Below are positions 49,910-58,656 of a stretch of DNA of 64,000 nucleotides, piece by piece. Position numbers and translations under genes: made by a program. The stretch is from Microlunatus kandeliicorticis (GTDB lineage: Bacteria; Actinomycetota; Actinomycetes; Propionibacteriales; Propionibacteriaceae): positions 372,001 through 436,000 of the forward strand of contig NZ_JACGWT010000004.1 in assembly GCF_014137855.1 (NCBI RefSeq), written 5' to 3'. Position 1 is the stretch's first letter. Each line of letters begins with the position of its first letter. A model generated the notes under the pieces. It did not search any database. It saw only the letters and a program-made list of their open reading frames with translations, and was not told the origin of the DNA.

Positions 49910-50863
49910 TCAGAGCAACCGGGCGGCCGAGGCGAGGAACGGCTCGGCCACCCGGGCGGCGCCGAAGGAGGCGACGTAGAGCCCGGTGCTGACCCGCTCG
50001 AGGAACGCCCAGCGGCGGATCCGGTCGGCGTCGTGTGCGGTCTCGGCGGCCAGCAGCGCCGCCCAGGACGCGACCAGCGCGCGCGGGTCGTCGGCGGCCA
50101 GCACCCGGGCGCTGTGGTCGCGGATCGTCACGCCGAGGTCGTAGCAGGGGTCGTCGACGAACCCGTCGGGGTCGACGAACACCCAGCCGGTCTCCGCTCC
50201 GGGTCGCGGCTCGGTCACCCGGAGCGCGTTGTGCGGGTGGGGATCGCCGTGCACCACGACCGGCCGGTCCGCCGGACGGGCGTCCAGCCAGGCGGCCTCG
50301 GCCAGGGCGGCGTCGCGCACGGCCACCGGGCAGGGGCCGTCGGCCCGCCAGCTGGTGCCGATCAGCTCGGCGAGCCCGGCCGCCTTGGCCGCACGCGGCT
50401 CGTCCGGACCGGGGGCCAGCCAGGCCCGCGCCAGGGTGTCGGCCAGCACCCGCAGCTGCTCCTCCACGCCGCGCAGCTCTCCACCGGGGTTCGTCCCCAG
50501 CGCCGCGCCGAGCCGTTCGAGCAGCACGGCGTTCTCCTCCGGGGCGTGCGCGAGCAGGCGGCAGTAGCCGCGACCGTCGGCGCGGCGCAGCAGCGCCGCC
50601 TCACCGTCGAGCGGGTCGCTCGGCAACCCGATCTTGATCACCGCCGGTCGGCCGTCGGTGGTCTCGGCCGCACAGACGTAGGACGCGCTGCCGCCGGGCA
50701 GCGCCCGGCCCGGAGTCACACCCCAGCGGGCGGCGAGCCGGTCGAGCGCGACCGGGAGCTGCTGCTGCCAGCGCGCTCCGGTCTCGCCGAGCGTCCGCAC
50801 CCGGGCCCGGGTCAGCGGCTGCAACCGCACCACCGGTCGTTGTTGATCATGACCTGCCGCCAC
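49910..50863 (-). CDS. Aminoglycoside/hydroxyurea phosphotransferase family kinase
   Basis: A 317-residue small-molecule kinase. 'AVIKIGLPSDPLDGEAALLRR' is the nucleotide-binding lysine region, 'PVVVHGDPHPHNALRV' the catalytic loop and 'WVFVDPDGFVDDPCYDLG' the metal-binding motif. The overall pattern fits the APH(6)/hydroxyurea phosphotransferase branch, which includes streptomycin 6-phosphotransferases, but many members are of unknown substrate, so resistance should not be assumed. Start GTG at 50863, divergent from the sugar ABC operon. Confidence 0.8.
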   Translation of the reverse strand: MAAGHDQQRPVVRLQPLTRARVRTLGETGARWQQQLPVALDRLAARWGVTPGRALPGGSASYVCAAETTDGRPAVIKIGLPSDPLDGEAALLRRADGRGYCRLLAHAPEENAVLLERLGAALGTNPGGELRGVEEQLRVLADTLARAWLAPGPDEPRAAKAAGLAELIGTSWRADGPCPVAVRDAALAEAAWLDARPADRPVVVHGDPHPHNALRVTEPRPGAETGWVFVDPDGFVDDPCYDLGVTIRDHSARVLAADDPRALVASWAALLAAETAHDADRIRRWAFLERVSTGLYVASFGAARVAEPFLASAARLL

Positions 50864-50918
50864 CGTCCCAGCTTGTCACGGGCCCGACACGCCGACCGCG
50901 GGGGCGTCGGGCGCGTCC

Positions 50919-50955
50919 TTGACGATCCGGGGCATCAGGTCTAGGACTGTCCTAG
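50919..50955 (+). promoter_or_regulatory. Promoter and palindromic operator of the sugar ABC operon
   Basis: TTGACG (50919-50924) and TAGGAC (50942-50947) are 17 bases apart. The -10 lies inside CTAGGACTGTCCTAG (50941-50955), a perfect inverted repeat with 7-bp arms and one central base. A repressor bound there would cover the -10 and the start. No regulator gene is adjacent. Confidence 0.55.
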
Positions 50956-51024
50956 GTCGCGACCGCGATCCGCCTCCGGGCGGCTCGAGCACCGACCGCC
51001 CACGACGACGTGATCGGAGCGCTC

Positions 51025-52128
51025 ATGAGGAAGGGTTCGGCGTCGACGACGCGGGGCCGGTCGCGGCCCGGGCGGCTGCTGCCGATGATCATGGCCCTCG
51101 TGCTCGTCGCCTCGGTGCTGACCGCCTGCTCCTACGGGGACAAGCGGATCGGGATCAGCCTGATCCTCAAGACCCAGACCAACCCCTACTTCGTGGCGAT
51201 GAAGCAGGCCGCGGTCGCCGAGGCGGCCAAGGAGGACATCCGGCTGTCGGTGGCCGCCGGCACCCAGGACGGCGACACCCAGAACCAGATCAACGAGATC
51301 TACACCGCCATCGCCCGCGGCGACAAGGGCATCCTGATCACCAGCAACGGCAACGCGATCAACGCGGCGCTCCGACAGGCCAAGAAGGCGGGGCTGTTCG
51401 TGATCGCGCTCGACACCCCGCTCGACCCGTCGGACACGGCCAACATCACCTTCGCCACCGACAACTTCGCCGCCGGCAAGGCGATCGGCGCCTACACCGC
51501 AGCCCGGCTGAACGGGGCCAAGGCGGTGATCGCGATGCTCGACCTCTACAACGACCAGGTGGTCGCCGTCGACACCAATCGCGACCACGGCTTCCTCACC
51601 GGGATGGGGATCAACCCTGGCGACCAGAGCCAGAACGGTCTCGAGCCCAAGACCGGCCGCTACACCGCGGGCAAGGGCGGCGAGTACCAGGTCGTCTGCC
51701 ACCGGCCCACCCAGGGCGCGATCGACGGCGGCCGCACCGCCATGGAGCAGTGCCTGGCCGCGAACCCGAACATCAACGTCGTCTACTCGATCAACGAGCC
51801 CGCCGGCGAGGGCGGCTACAACGCGCTGGTCGCCGCCGGCAAGGCCAAGCAGGCGATCGTGGTGACCATCGACGGCAGCTGCCACGGCATCGACCTGGTG
51901 CAGCAGGGCATCTTCGCCGCCGACTCCACCCAGTACCCCGGCAAGATGGCCCAGCTCGGGATCCAGGCGATCGCCAAGGTCGCCCGCGGCGGAGCCCCGC
52001 CGCAGACCAGCGCCGGCAAGTCGTTCTTCGACACCGGGACCGCGCTCGCCACCAACACGCCGCAGCAGGGCGTGACGAGCCAGACGCCGGCGGACGCCAA
52101 GAAGCTCTGCTGGGGCTCCGACTCGTGA
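51025..52128 (+). CDS. Sugar ABC transporter substrate-binding lipoprotein (FrcB-like)
   Basis: A 367-residue periplasmic-binding protein type I. 'MALVLVASVLTACSY' is a lipoprotein signal with C35 as the lipidated residue. 'IGISLILKTQTNPYFVAMKQAA' and 'INEPAGEGGYNALV' are typical of the RbsB/FrcB family. The ATG at 51025 has GGAG 5 bases upstream and is preferred to the GTG at 51010. With its permease and single-domain ATPase it resembles the fructose-type FrcBCA importers; the sugar is not certain. Confidence 0.88.
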   Translation: MRKGSASTTRGRSRPGRLLPMIMALVLVASVLTACSYGDKRIGISLILKTQTNPYFVAMKQAAVAEAAKEDIRLSVAAGTQDGDTQNQINEIYTAIARGDKGILITSNGNAINAALRQAKKAGLFVIALDTPLDPSDTANITFATDNFAAGKAIGAYTAARLNGAKAVIAMLDLYNDQVVAVDTNRDHGFLTGMGINPGDQSQNGLEPKTGRYTAGKGGEYQVVCHRPTQGAIDGGRTAMEQCLAANPNINVVYSINEPAGEGGYNALVAAGKAKQAIVVTIDGSCHGIDLVQQGIFAADSTQYPGKMAQLGIQAIAKVARGGAPPQTSAGKSFFDTGTALATNTPQQGVTSQTPADAKKLCWGSDS

Positions 52129-52255
52129 CCCGGCACCGCCCGCAGGATCACCGGCCCGATCACCGGCTCGATCAGAACCGCCCGCAGCACCGGGCACCGT
52201 CCACCCGCCACCGCCGACCGGCCCGACCACGGGCGCGCCAACACAGGAGGGTCTC

Positions 52256-53281
52256 GTGACACAGACCACGAGCGAGAGTCCGTCCTCGGTCGAGGACCTG
52301 CTCAGCCGCGGGAGCAGTCCCGCCGAGCGCATCCAGCACGTCCTGCACGGCAACCCGGCGCTCAGCCCGCTGATCGTGCTGGTGGTGTCCATGATCGTCT
52401 TCGGGATCGTCGCCCCGAACTTCCTGGCCCCGAGCGCGCTCTCGCTGCTGGTGCAGCAGATGGCGGTGGTCGGGGCGCTCGCGGTCGGGCAGACGCTGAT
52501 CATCCTGACCGCCGGCGTCGACCTGTCGATCGGCGTCGCCATGGTGCTGTCGTCGCTGGTGATGGCCAAGCTCAACGCCGGTGGCGTCCCCGGGTTCATC
52601 GCGCTGCTGATCGGGCTCGCGGTGGCGGTGCTGACCGGGTTGCTGAACGGCCTGCTGGTCACCCGGATCCACCTGCCACCGTTCATCGTCACCCTGGGCA
52701 CGTTCTCGATCTTCACCGCGATCTCGCTGCTCTACGCGCAGGGGCAGACCATCAGCCTCGACCCGAACGCGTTCCTGCTGGTCACCGGCAGCTCGATCTC
52801 GATCGGCTCCGTCGGCATCACCTGGGGCGTGATCCTGATGCTCCTACTGGTCGTGGTGGTCGGCTTCGCGCTCCGGACCACGGCCTGGGGACGGCACCTC
52901 TACGCCACCGGTGACGACCGCGAGGCCGCCTCGATGGCCGGCATCTCGACCCGCCGGGTGCTGCTCAGCGCCTACGTGGTCGCCGGCTTCTGCGTCGGCA
53001 TCGCCGCCTGGATCGTCTGCGGCCGGGTCGGCGGCGCCGACCCGAACGCCGGCCTCAACTACAACCTGCTCAGCATCACCGCCGTGGTGATCGGCGGCAC
53101 CAGCCTGTTCGGCGGCCGCGGCGCCGTGGTCGGCACCCTGATCGGGGCGCTGATCGTCCAGGTGTTCAACAGCGGCCTGGCGCTGGCCGGGGTCGACCCG
53201 AACTACCAGGTGCTGGCCACCGGCATCCTGGTCATCCTCGCCGTCTCGGTGGACCAGTGGATCAGGAGGGTGAAATCATGA
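52256..53281 (+). CDS. Sugar ABC transporter permease (FrcC/RbsC-like)
   Basis: A 341-residue membrane permease with about ten helices. 'GQTLIILTAGVDLSIGVAMVLSS' and 'GDDREAASMAGISTRR' (the EAA-like loop that contacts the ATPase), and 'VIGGTSLFGGRGAVVGTLIGA' are family hallmarks. The start is GTG at 52256 with AGGAGGG upstream. It follows the binding protein after 127 bp, in which only a short direct repeat (GATCACCGGC) was seen, and overlaps the ATPase gene by ATGA. Confidence 0.9.
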   Translation: MTQTTSESPSSVEDLLSRGSSPAERIQHVLHGNPALSPLIVLVVSMIVFGIVAPNFLAPSALSLLVQQMAVVGALAVGQTLIILTAGVDLSIGVAMVLSSLVMAKLNAGGVPGFIALLIGLAVAVLTGLLNGLLVTRIHLPPFIVTLGTFSIFTAISLLYAQGQTISLDPNAFLLVTGSSISIGSVGITWGVILMLLLVVVVGFALRTTAWGRHLYATGDDREAASMAGISTRRVLLSAYVVAGFCVGIAAWIVCGRVGGADPNAGLNYNLLSITAVVIGGTSLFGGRGAVVGTLIGALIVQVFNSGLALAGVDPNYQVLATGILVILAVSVDQWIRRVKS

Positions 53282-54099
53282 CCGACACCGCGAGCGTGGA
53301 GACCCGTCCCACCGACAGCCAGACCCCGGTGCTCGAGGCGACCGGGCTGGTCAAGCTGTTCGGCCGCGTGGTCGGGCTGCGGGGCGTCGACATCCGGTTG
53401 TTCCCCGGCGAGGTGCTGGCGGTGATCGGCGACAACGGCGCCGGCAAGTCGACCCTGATCAAGTGCCTGACCGGGGCGATGACGCCGGACCAGGGCACGA
53501 TCAAGATCGAGGGCCGCGAGGTCAACTTCAAGACCACCCAGGACGCCCGTGCGGCCGGGATCGAGACAGTTTACCAGACCCTGGCCGTCGCCCCCGCGCT
53601 CGACATCGCCAGCAACCTCTACCTGGGCCGGGAGATCCGGCGTCCCGGGTTCGCCGGCAAAGTGCTGCGGATGCTCGACAAGAAGGCGATGCGCCAGCAC
53701 GCGCAGGACCACATCCGCAGCCTGGGCATCACCACCCTGCAGAACATCGACCAGGCCGTCGAGACGCTCTCCGGCGGTCAGCGGCAGGTGGTCGCGGTGG
53801 CCCGCACCGGCGCGTTCGGCAGCAAGGTCGCCATCCTCGACGAGCCGACCGCGGCCCTCGGGGTCCGCGAGACCGGGCAGGTGCTCAAGCTGGTCCGCGA
53901 CCTGCGCGACAAGGGGCTCGGGGTGATCCTGATCAGCCACAACATGCCGAACGTGTTCGAGACCGCCGACCGGATCCACATCCAGCGGCTGGGCGGGGCG
54001 GTCGGGGTGATCAGCCCGAAGACGCACTCCCCCGAGGACGCGGTCGCCTTCATGACCGGGGCCCGGCAGCTGCGCGAGGACGAGCAGACCCTGCGCTGA
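53278..54099 (+). CDS. Sugar ABC transporter ATP-binding protein (FrcA-like)
   Basis: A 273-residue single ATPase domain: Walker A 'GDNGAGKST', signature 'LSGGQRQVVAVAR', Walker B 'VAILDEPTAALG', and the switch His in 'ILISHNM'. Ribose-type importers carry two such domains in one about 500-residue protein; the single domain fits the fructose (FrcA) type, working as a homodimer. The ATG has AGGAGGG upstream and overlaps the permease stop. Confidence 0.9.
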   Translation: MTDTASVETRPTDSQTPVLEATGLVKLFGRVVGLRGVDIRLFPGEVLAVIGDNGAGKSTLIKCLTGAMTPDQGTIKIEGREVNFKTTQDARAAGIETVYQTLAVAPALDIASNLYLGREIRRPGFAGKVLRMLDKKAMRQHAQDHIRSLGITTLQNIDQAVETLSGGQRQVVAVARTGAFGSKVAILDEPTAALGVRETGQVLKLVRDLRDKGLGVILISHNMPNVFETADRIHIQRLGGAVGVISPKTHSPEDAVAFMTGARQLREDEQTLR

Positions 54100-54139
54100 G
54101 CCGTCCCGGACCGAACACCCCACCCGCGAGAGGACGACG

Positions 54140-54544
54140 ATGGACATCGTGATCGGCTACCTGCCGACCCGCGAAGGCTCGGCGGCGCTCGACCAGGCGA
54201 TCGCGCTGGCCAAGAGCGGCGGCCACCGGCTGGTGGTGGTCAACACCGGCAAGAACGGCGACAACGCCCACCCGTCCTTCGCCTCGGCCCAGGACCTCGA
54301 CGCGATCACCGCCGAGCTGACCGAGGCGGGGATCGAGCACGAGGTCCGGCAGGTGACCGCCGCCACCTCGGCCGCGGCGGCGGTGGTCGAGACCGCGGCC
54401 GAGGTCGGCGCCGGGCTGGTGGTGATCGGGATGCGGCGGCGCAGCCCGGTGGGCAAGATCCTCACCGGCAGCACCGCGCAGGCGGTGCTGATGGACGCCC
54501 CGTGTCCGGTGCTGTCGATCAAGCCGGGCCAGCGCCCGCTGTGA
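54140..54544 (+). CDS. Universal stress protein (UspA family)
   Basis: A 134-residue cytosolic protein. It opens 'DIVIGYLPTREGSAALDQAI' and ends with 'GMRRRSPVGKILTGSTAQAVL', which fits the ATP-binding G-2x-G-9x-G(S/T) motif. It lies 40 bp after the ABC ATPase with AGAGGA upstream, so it appears to be the last gene of the sugar importer operon. Its role there is not known. Confidence 0.88.
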   Translation: MDIVIGYLPTREGSAALDQAIALAKSGGHRLVVVNTGKNGDNAHPSFASAQDLDAITAELTEAGIEHEVRQVTAATSAAAAVVETAAEVGAGLVVIGMRRRSPVGKILTGSTAQAVLMDAPCPVLSIKPGQRPL

Positions 54545-54647
54545 GCCGCGCGCTCGACTGAACGACGGGCGGCGCGCCCGCTATCCTGATCGGGCCGACC
54601 GGGGGGCGGCGTGACCTTCGTCCGCGACCAGCCCAGGAGCTCCCCCC

Positions 54648-55244
54648 GTGCCCCCCAGCCGACGTCTGCTGCGCCACAGCCGGTGGGTGGTCTGGCCGGT
54701 CGCCTTCGTCGTCGCCGGTCTGGTCGTCGCCCAGGGCTCGTACTCCGCCTTCAGCGCCAAGGTCTCCAATGCGGGCAACTCGTTCTCCGTGGGCACCGTC
54801 GCGCTCAACGACGACGATGCCGGCAGTGCGCTGTTCAGCCTGACCAACCTGCGTCCGGGGTCGTCCGGCACCCAGTGCATCACGGTCACCTCGACCGGCA
54901 CCCTGCCCTCGACGGTGAAGCTCTACACCAGCGGCGCCTCGACGACCAAGGCGCTGGCGAGCTACGTCAACCTGACCATCACCCAGGGCAGCGGCGGGTC
55001 CTACGGCTCGTGCTCGGGTTTCGTCGCGCAGAGCAGCGGGTCGTCGCTCTACGCGGGCACGCTGGCCGCGCTGACCGGCTCGGCCACCGGCTTCGCGACC
55101 GGGCTCGGCAGCTGGGCACCGACCGGCACCGGCAGCGAGAGCCGGACCTTCCAGTTCGGCTACGTGATCAGCTCGGGCACGCCCGACTCGGCGCAGGGCG
55201 GCACCGCGAGCGTCGGGTTCACCTGGGAGGCCCAGAACAGCTGA
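54648..55244 (+). CDS. Exported protein with SipW/TasA-type leader
   Basis: A 198-residue secreted protein. Residues 13-30 form the hydrophobic leader, followed directly by 'SYSAFSAKVSNAGNSFSVGT', the pattern seen just after the cleavage site of camelysin/TasA-like substrates of SipW signal peptidases. The rest is Ser/Thr/Gly-rich beta structure with two cysteines (TQCITV; GSCSGF) and no anchor. Start GTG at 54648 with AGGAG upstream. It stops 2 bp before the signal peptidase fusion gene, so the two are one unit, and it is the likely substrate of that peptidase. TasA-type proteins form extracellular fibres; a structural surface role is inferred. Confidence 0.7.
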   Translation: MPPSRRLLRHSRWVVWPVAFVVAGLVVAQGSYSAFSAKVSNAGNSFSVGTVALNDDDAGSALFSLTNLRPGSSGTQCITVTSTGTLPSTVKLYTSGASTTKALASYVNLTITQGSGGSYGSCSGFVAQSSGSSLYAGTLAALTGSATGFATGLGSWAPTGTGSESRTFQFGYVISSGTPDSAQGGTASVGFTWEAQNS

Positions 55245-55246
55245 TC

Positions 55247-56881
55247 ATGCCGCCCGACCAGAGCCCCGAGACCCCCGCCGGCACCGTCACGGCGGACGCC
55301 CGCACCGACCACGCCCGCACCGACCACGACCGCACCGACCACGACCGCACCGACCACGACCGCGTCGAGCACGATCCCGCCGAGCACCCGGCCGCCGCCA
55401 CCGGTGAACGACTGCCGGGCTGGCCCGAGCTGCTCGGGATCACCCTGGCCCGTGCGGTGCTCGCCGCCCTGCTGTCGCTGGCCGCCTGGGCGGCCGTCCC
55501 GGCGCTGATCGGATGGCACCCGACCACGGTGATGACCGGCTCGATGATGCCGCGGTTGCACGTCGGGGACGTCGCGGTCTCCCGGCCGCTGCACGGCAGG
55601 GCTCCGACCCTGGGCACGGTGCTGCTGTTCGACGACCCCGACCACCCGGGCCGGCTCCGGCTGCACCGGTTCGTGGCGGTCGACCCGGAGGGCCGGATCG
55701 TCACCAAGGGCGACGCCAACCCGCAGAACGACTCGAGCCCGATCACCGCGGCCGCCGTCCGCGGGGTCGGCACGCTGCGGGTGCCGTTCCTCGGTCTGCC
55801 GGTGCTGTGGATCCGTACCGGCGACTGGCTGCCGCTCGGGCTGACCGTCGCCGGCCTGATCGGGCTGATCGCCCTGGCCGGGCGTCCGGTCGTCCGCCGG
55901 ACGGACGACGAGGCCCGCGACGGCCACGACGACGGGGCCGACAACGGCGACGGGGCCGACAACGCCAGCGACGGGGCCGACCGCACGTCGGCGGAAGCGC
56001 AGCGTCGCAACCCGGCGCCGCACCCGACGCCCACGGGTGGTCGTCCGGTCCGCCGGATGGCGGCCGCGGTGACGGCGACCACCGCCGCCGCGGTCCTACT
56101 GACCGCGGTCGGCGTACCCGCGGGCGCCGCCTTCTCCGACACCACCGACACCTCCGCCGACTTCGCCGCGCTGCCCTACTTCACCTGTGCGAGTGCGGTG
56201 GTCGCGTCCTCGCCCTGGGTCTACTACCGGATGGACGAGACGCTGCTCAGCGTGCTCGGCGCGGTCGACAGCTCGGGCAACAACCGCACCGGCACCTACA
56301 GCAGCACCGGCCGGACCACCCAGCAGACCCGGGCCTGCACCCGGGACAGCGGGTACGCGATGAGCTTCAACGGCAGCAACGGTTCGCTCAGCTCGCCGCT
56401 CTACAACGCGGCGCCGCCGAACACCTTCACGGTGGCGATCTGGTTCAAGACGACCACGACCAAGGGCGGCAAGCTGATCGGCTGGGGCAACAGCCAGACC
56501 GGGCTCTCCGGCACCTACGACCGGCACCTCTACCTGACCAACGCCGGCGCGGTCGTCTTCGGCGTCTACCCCGGCGCGGTCCGGACGGTCAGCTCGGCGA
56601 CCGGGCTGAACGACGGCAAGTGGCACCAGGCCGTCGGCACGCTGTCCCCGGCCGGGCAGGTGCTCTACGTCGACGGTGTGCAGGTGGCCGCCGACCCGAG
56701 CACCACCAGTGCCGAGCAGGCGTCGAGCTCGGGCTACTGGCGGATCGGCTACGACAACCTGGCCAACTGGACCAACACCCCGACCAGCAACTACTTCTCC
56801 GGCACGCTCGACGACGCCGCGGTCTACCTGACCGCGCTCAGCGCCACCACGGTCCGCAACCAGTACCTGGCCGGCACCTAG
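55247..56881 (+). CDS. Fusion: SipW/ER-type signal peptidase I with a LamG-like domain
   Basis: A 544-residue protein with an unusual order. Residues 1-58 are polar, with four tandem TDH(D/A)R units (20-39). Membrane segment 64-88 leads to the peptidase: 'TGSMMPRLHVGDVAV' (Ser99), 'LHRFVAVDPEGR' (His140) and 'VTKGDANPQND' (Asp156), the Ser-His-Asp arrangement of the SipW/archaeal/ER type rather than the Ser-Lys bacterial type. Segment 193-212 closes the enzyme. An acidic linker is followed by a third hydrophobic stretch (272-296) and 'AAFSDTTDTSADFAALPYFTC', which looks like the mature start of a SipW substrate. Residues about 315-544 resemble a LamG/concanavalin lectin domain ('WVYYRMDE', 'FTVAIWFKTTT', 'KWHQAVGTL', 'VLYVDGVQV', 'GTLDDAAVY'). 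The frame is continuous. The lectin part could be self-released by the peptidase. Confidence 0.75.
   Translation: MPPDQSPETPAGTVTADARTDHARTDHDRTDHDRTDHDRVEHDPAEHPAAATGERLPGWPELLGITLARAVLAALLSLAAWAAVPALIGWHPTTVMTGSMMPRLHVGDVAVSRPLHGRAPTLGTVLLFDDPDHPGRLRLHRFVAVDPEGRIVTKGDANPQNDSSPITAAAVRGVGTLRVPFLGLPVLWIRTGDWLPLGLTVAGLIGLIALAGRPVVRRTDDEARDGHDDGADNGDGADNASDGADRTSAEAQRRNPAPHPTPTGGRPVRRMAAAVTATTAAAVLLTAVGVPAGAAFSDTTDTSADFAALPYFTCASAVVASSPWVYYRMDETLLSVLGAVDSSGNNRTGTYSSTGRTTQQTRACTRDSGYAMSFNGSNGSLSSPLYNAAPPNTFTVAIWFKTTTTKGGKLIGWGNSQTGLSGTYDRHLYLTNAGAVVFGVYPGAVRTVSSATGLNDGKWHQAVGTLSPAGQVLYVDGVQVAADPSTTSAEQASSSGYWRIGYDNLANWTNTPTSNYFSGTLDDAAVYLTALSATTVRNQYLAGT
55304..55363 (+). repeat. 15-bp in-frame tandem repeat
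   Basis: Four units of ACCGACCACGACCGC (first with one change) encode TDHAR, TDHDR, TDHDR, TDHDR near the N-terminus of the signal peptidase fusion; two decayed units (VEHDP, AEHPA) follow. Units are nearly identical, so copy number may vary. Confidence 0.8.
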
Positions 56882-56906
56882 CCCGGCGGGCCGCGCCGGA
56901 CCCGGC

Positions 56907-58643
56907 TCAGCTGCAGACCGCGCCGACGTTGGCCGACTTCACCAGCTTGGTGTACTTGGCCAGCACGCCCCGGCGGACCGGACGCGGGACGGGCACCCAG
57001 GTCTCGCGACGCCGCTGCAGCTCCTCCTCGGGCAGCTCGACGTCGAGCGTCCCGGCGGCCACGTCGAGCACGATCCGGTCGCCGTCCTCGAGCAGGGCGA
57101 TCGGGCCGCCCTCGGTGGCCTCCGGCGCGATGTGCCCGACGCACAGCCCGGTGGTGCCGCCGGAGAACCGGCCGTCGGTGATCAGCATGACGTCCTTGCC
57201 CAGCCCGGCGCCCTTGATCGCGCCGGTGATGGCGAGCATCTCGCGCATCCCCGGGCCGCCCTTCGGGCCCTCGTAGCGGATCACCACGACGTCGCCGTGG
57301 GTGATCGTCCCGGCCTCGAGCGCGTCCATCGCGGCCCGCTCGCCGTCGAAGACCCGGGCGGTCCCGCGGACCACCTCGGTGTCGAACCCGGCGCTCTTGA
57401 CCACGGCCCCCTCCGGGGCCAGCGAGCCGTGCAGGATGGTGATCCCGCCGGTCGGGTGGATCGGCTCGCGCAGCGAGCGGATGATCTTGCCGTCCAGGTC
57501 GGGCGGCGCGATCTCGGCCAGGTTCTCGGCCATCGTCTTGCCGGTCACGGTCAGGCAGTCGCCGTGCATCAGCCCGGCGTCGAGCAGCGCCTTCATCACC
57601 ACCGGCACCCCGCCGACCCGGTCGACGTCGTACATCACGTAGCGGCCGAACGGCTTGAGGTCGCCCAGGTGCGGCACCTTCTTGCCGACCCGGACGAAGT
57701 CGTCGAGGGTCAGCTCGACCTCGGCCTCGTTGGCGATGGCCAGCAGGTGCAGCACCGCGTTGGTCGAGCCGCCGAAGGCCATCACCACGGCGATCGCGTT
57801 CTCGAAGGCCTCCTTGGTGAGGATCTGGCGGGCGGTGATGCCCTGGCGCAGCATGTTGACCGCAGCCTCGCCGCTGCGCCGGGCGAACCCGTCGCGACGC
57901 CGGTCGACGGCGGGCGGGGCGGCTGAGCCGGGCAGGCTCATCCCCAGCGCCTCCGCCGCGCTGGCCATCGTGTTGGCGGTGTACATGCCGCCGCAGGCGC
58001 CCTCACCGGGGCAGATCGCCTTCTCGACCGCGGTGACCTCCTCGCGGGTGATCAGCCCGGCCATGCAGGCGCCGACCGCCTCGAAGGCGTCGATGATCGT
58101 GACGTCCTTGTCGCCGACCTTGCCGGGCATGATCGAGCCGGCGTAGAGGAACACCGAGGCCAGGTCGAGCCGGGCCGCGGCCATCAGCATCCCGGGCAGC
58201 GACTTGTCGCAGCCGGCCAGCAGCACGCTGCCGTCGAGCCGCTCGGCCGACATCACCGTCTCCACCGAGTCGGCGATCACCTCACGGCTGACCAGCGAGT
58301 AGTGCATGCCCTCGTGGCCCATCGAGATGCCGTCGGAGACGCTGATGGTGCCGAACTCGAGCGGGTAGCCGCCGGCCGCGTGGACGCCGTCCTTGACCGC
58401 CTTGGCCAACCGGTCGAGGCTCAGGTTGCACGGGGTGATCTCGTTCCAGCTGGACGCGACGCCGATCTGCGGCTTGGCGAAGTCGTCGTCGTCCATCCCG
58501 ACCGCGCGGAGCATGCCGCGGGCCGCGGTCGCCTCCAGACCGTCGGTGACCACCCGGGAGCGGGGTTTGATGTCCGGGGTGCTCCCGGCGGATCCGGTGG
58601 TGGTCGGGTCGGCGCTCGACGCGCCCTGGTCGGTGACGGTCAT
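56907..58643 (-). CDS. ilvD: Dihydroxy-acid dehydratase
   Basis: A 578-residue iron-sulfur dehydratase of branched-chain amino acid synthesis. Cluster cysteines lie in '[12 protein letters not shown]', '[12 protein letters not shown]' and '[14 protein letters not shown]'; '[20 protein letters not shown]' is the C-terminal signature. ATG at 58643 is preferred: a TAGAGT -10 lies 7 bases upstream, which gives a leaderless message. An in-frame GTG at 58652 would add three residues. It is convergent with the fusion gene, separated by only 25 bp. Confidence 0.96.
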   Translation of the reverse strand: MTVTDQGASSADPTTTGSAGSTPDIKPRSRVVTDGLEATAARGMLRAVGMDDDDFAKPQIGVASSWNEITPCNLSLDRLAKAVKDGVHAAGGYPLEFGTISVSDGISMGHEGMHYSLVSREVIADSVETVMSAERLDGSVLLAGCDKSLPGMLMAAARLDLASVFLYAGSIMPGKVGDKDVTIIDAFEAVGACMAGLITREEVTAVEKAICPGEGACGGMYTANTMASAAEALGMSLPGSAAPPAVDRRRDGFARRSGEAAVNMLRQGITARQILTKEAFENAIAVVMAFGGSTNAVLHLLAIANEAEVELTLDDFVRVGKKVPHLGDLKPFGRYVMYDVDRVGGVPVVMKALLDAGLMHGDCLTVTGKTMAENLAEIAPPDLDGKIIRSLREPIHPTGGITILHGSLAPEGAVVKSAGFDTEVVRGTARVFDGERAAMDALEAGTITHGDVVVIRYEGPKGGPGMREMLAITGAIKGAGLGKDVMLITDGRFSGGTTGLCVGHIAPEATEGGPIALLEDGDRIVLDVAAGTLDVELPEEELQRRRETWVPVPRPVRRGVLAKYTKLVKSANVGAVCS

Positions 58644-58656
58644 GGGCGTCACTCTA
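58641..58656 (-). promoter_or_regulatory. Candidate leaderless promoter of ilvD
   Basis: TAGAGT (58656-58651) is followed after 7 bases by the ATG at 58643. The hexamer overlaps the stop codon of the upstream glycosyltransferase gene. No good -35 was seen, so read-through from upstream remains possible. Confidence 0.35.

Noticed and set aside
49910-50863. Definite streptomycin resistance gene
   Set aside because: The kinase motifs are clear but this branch includes many enzymes of unknown substrate; sequence alone does not show resistance.
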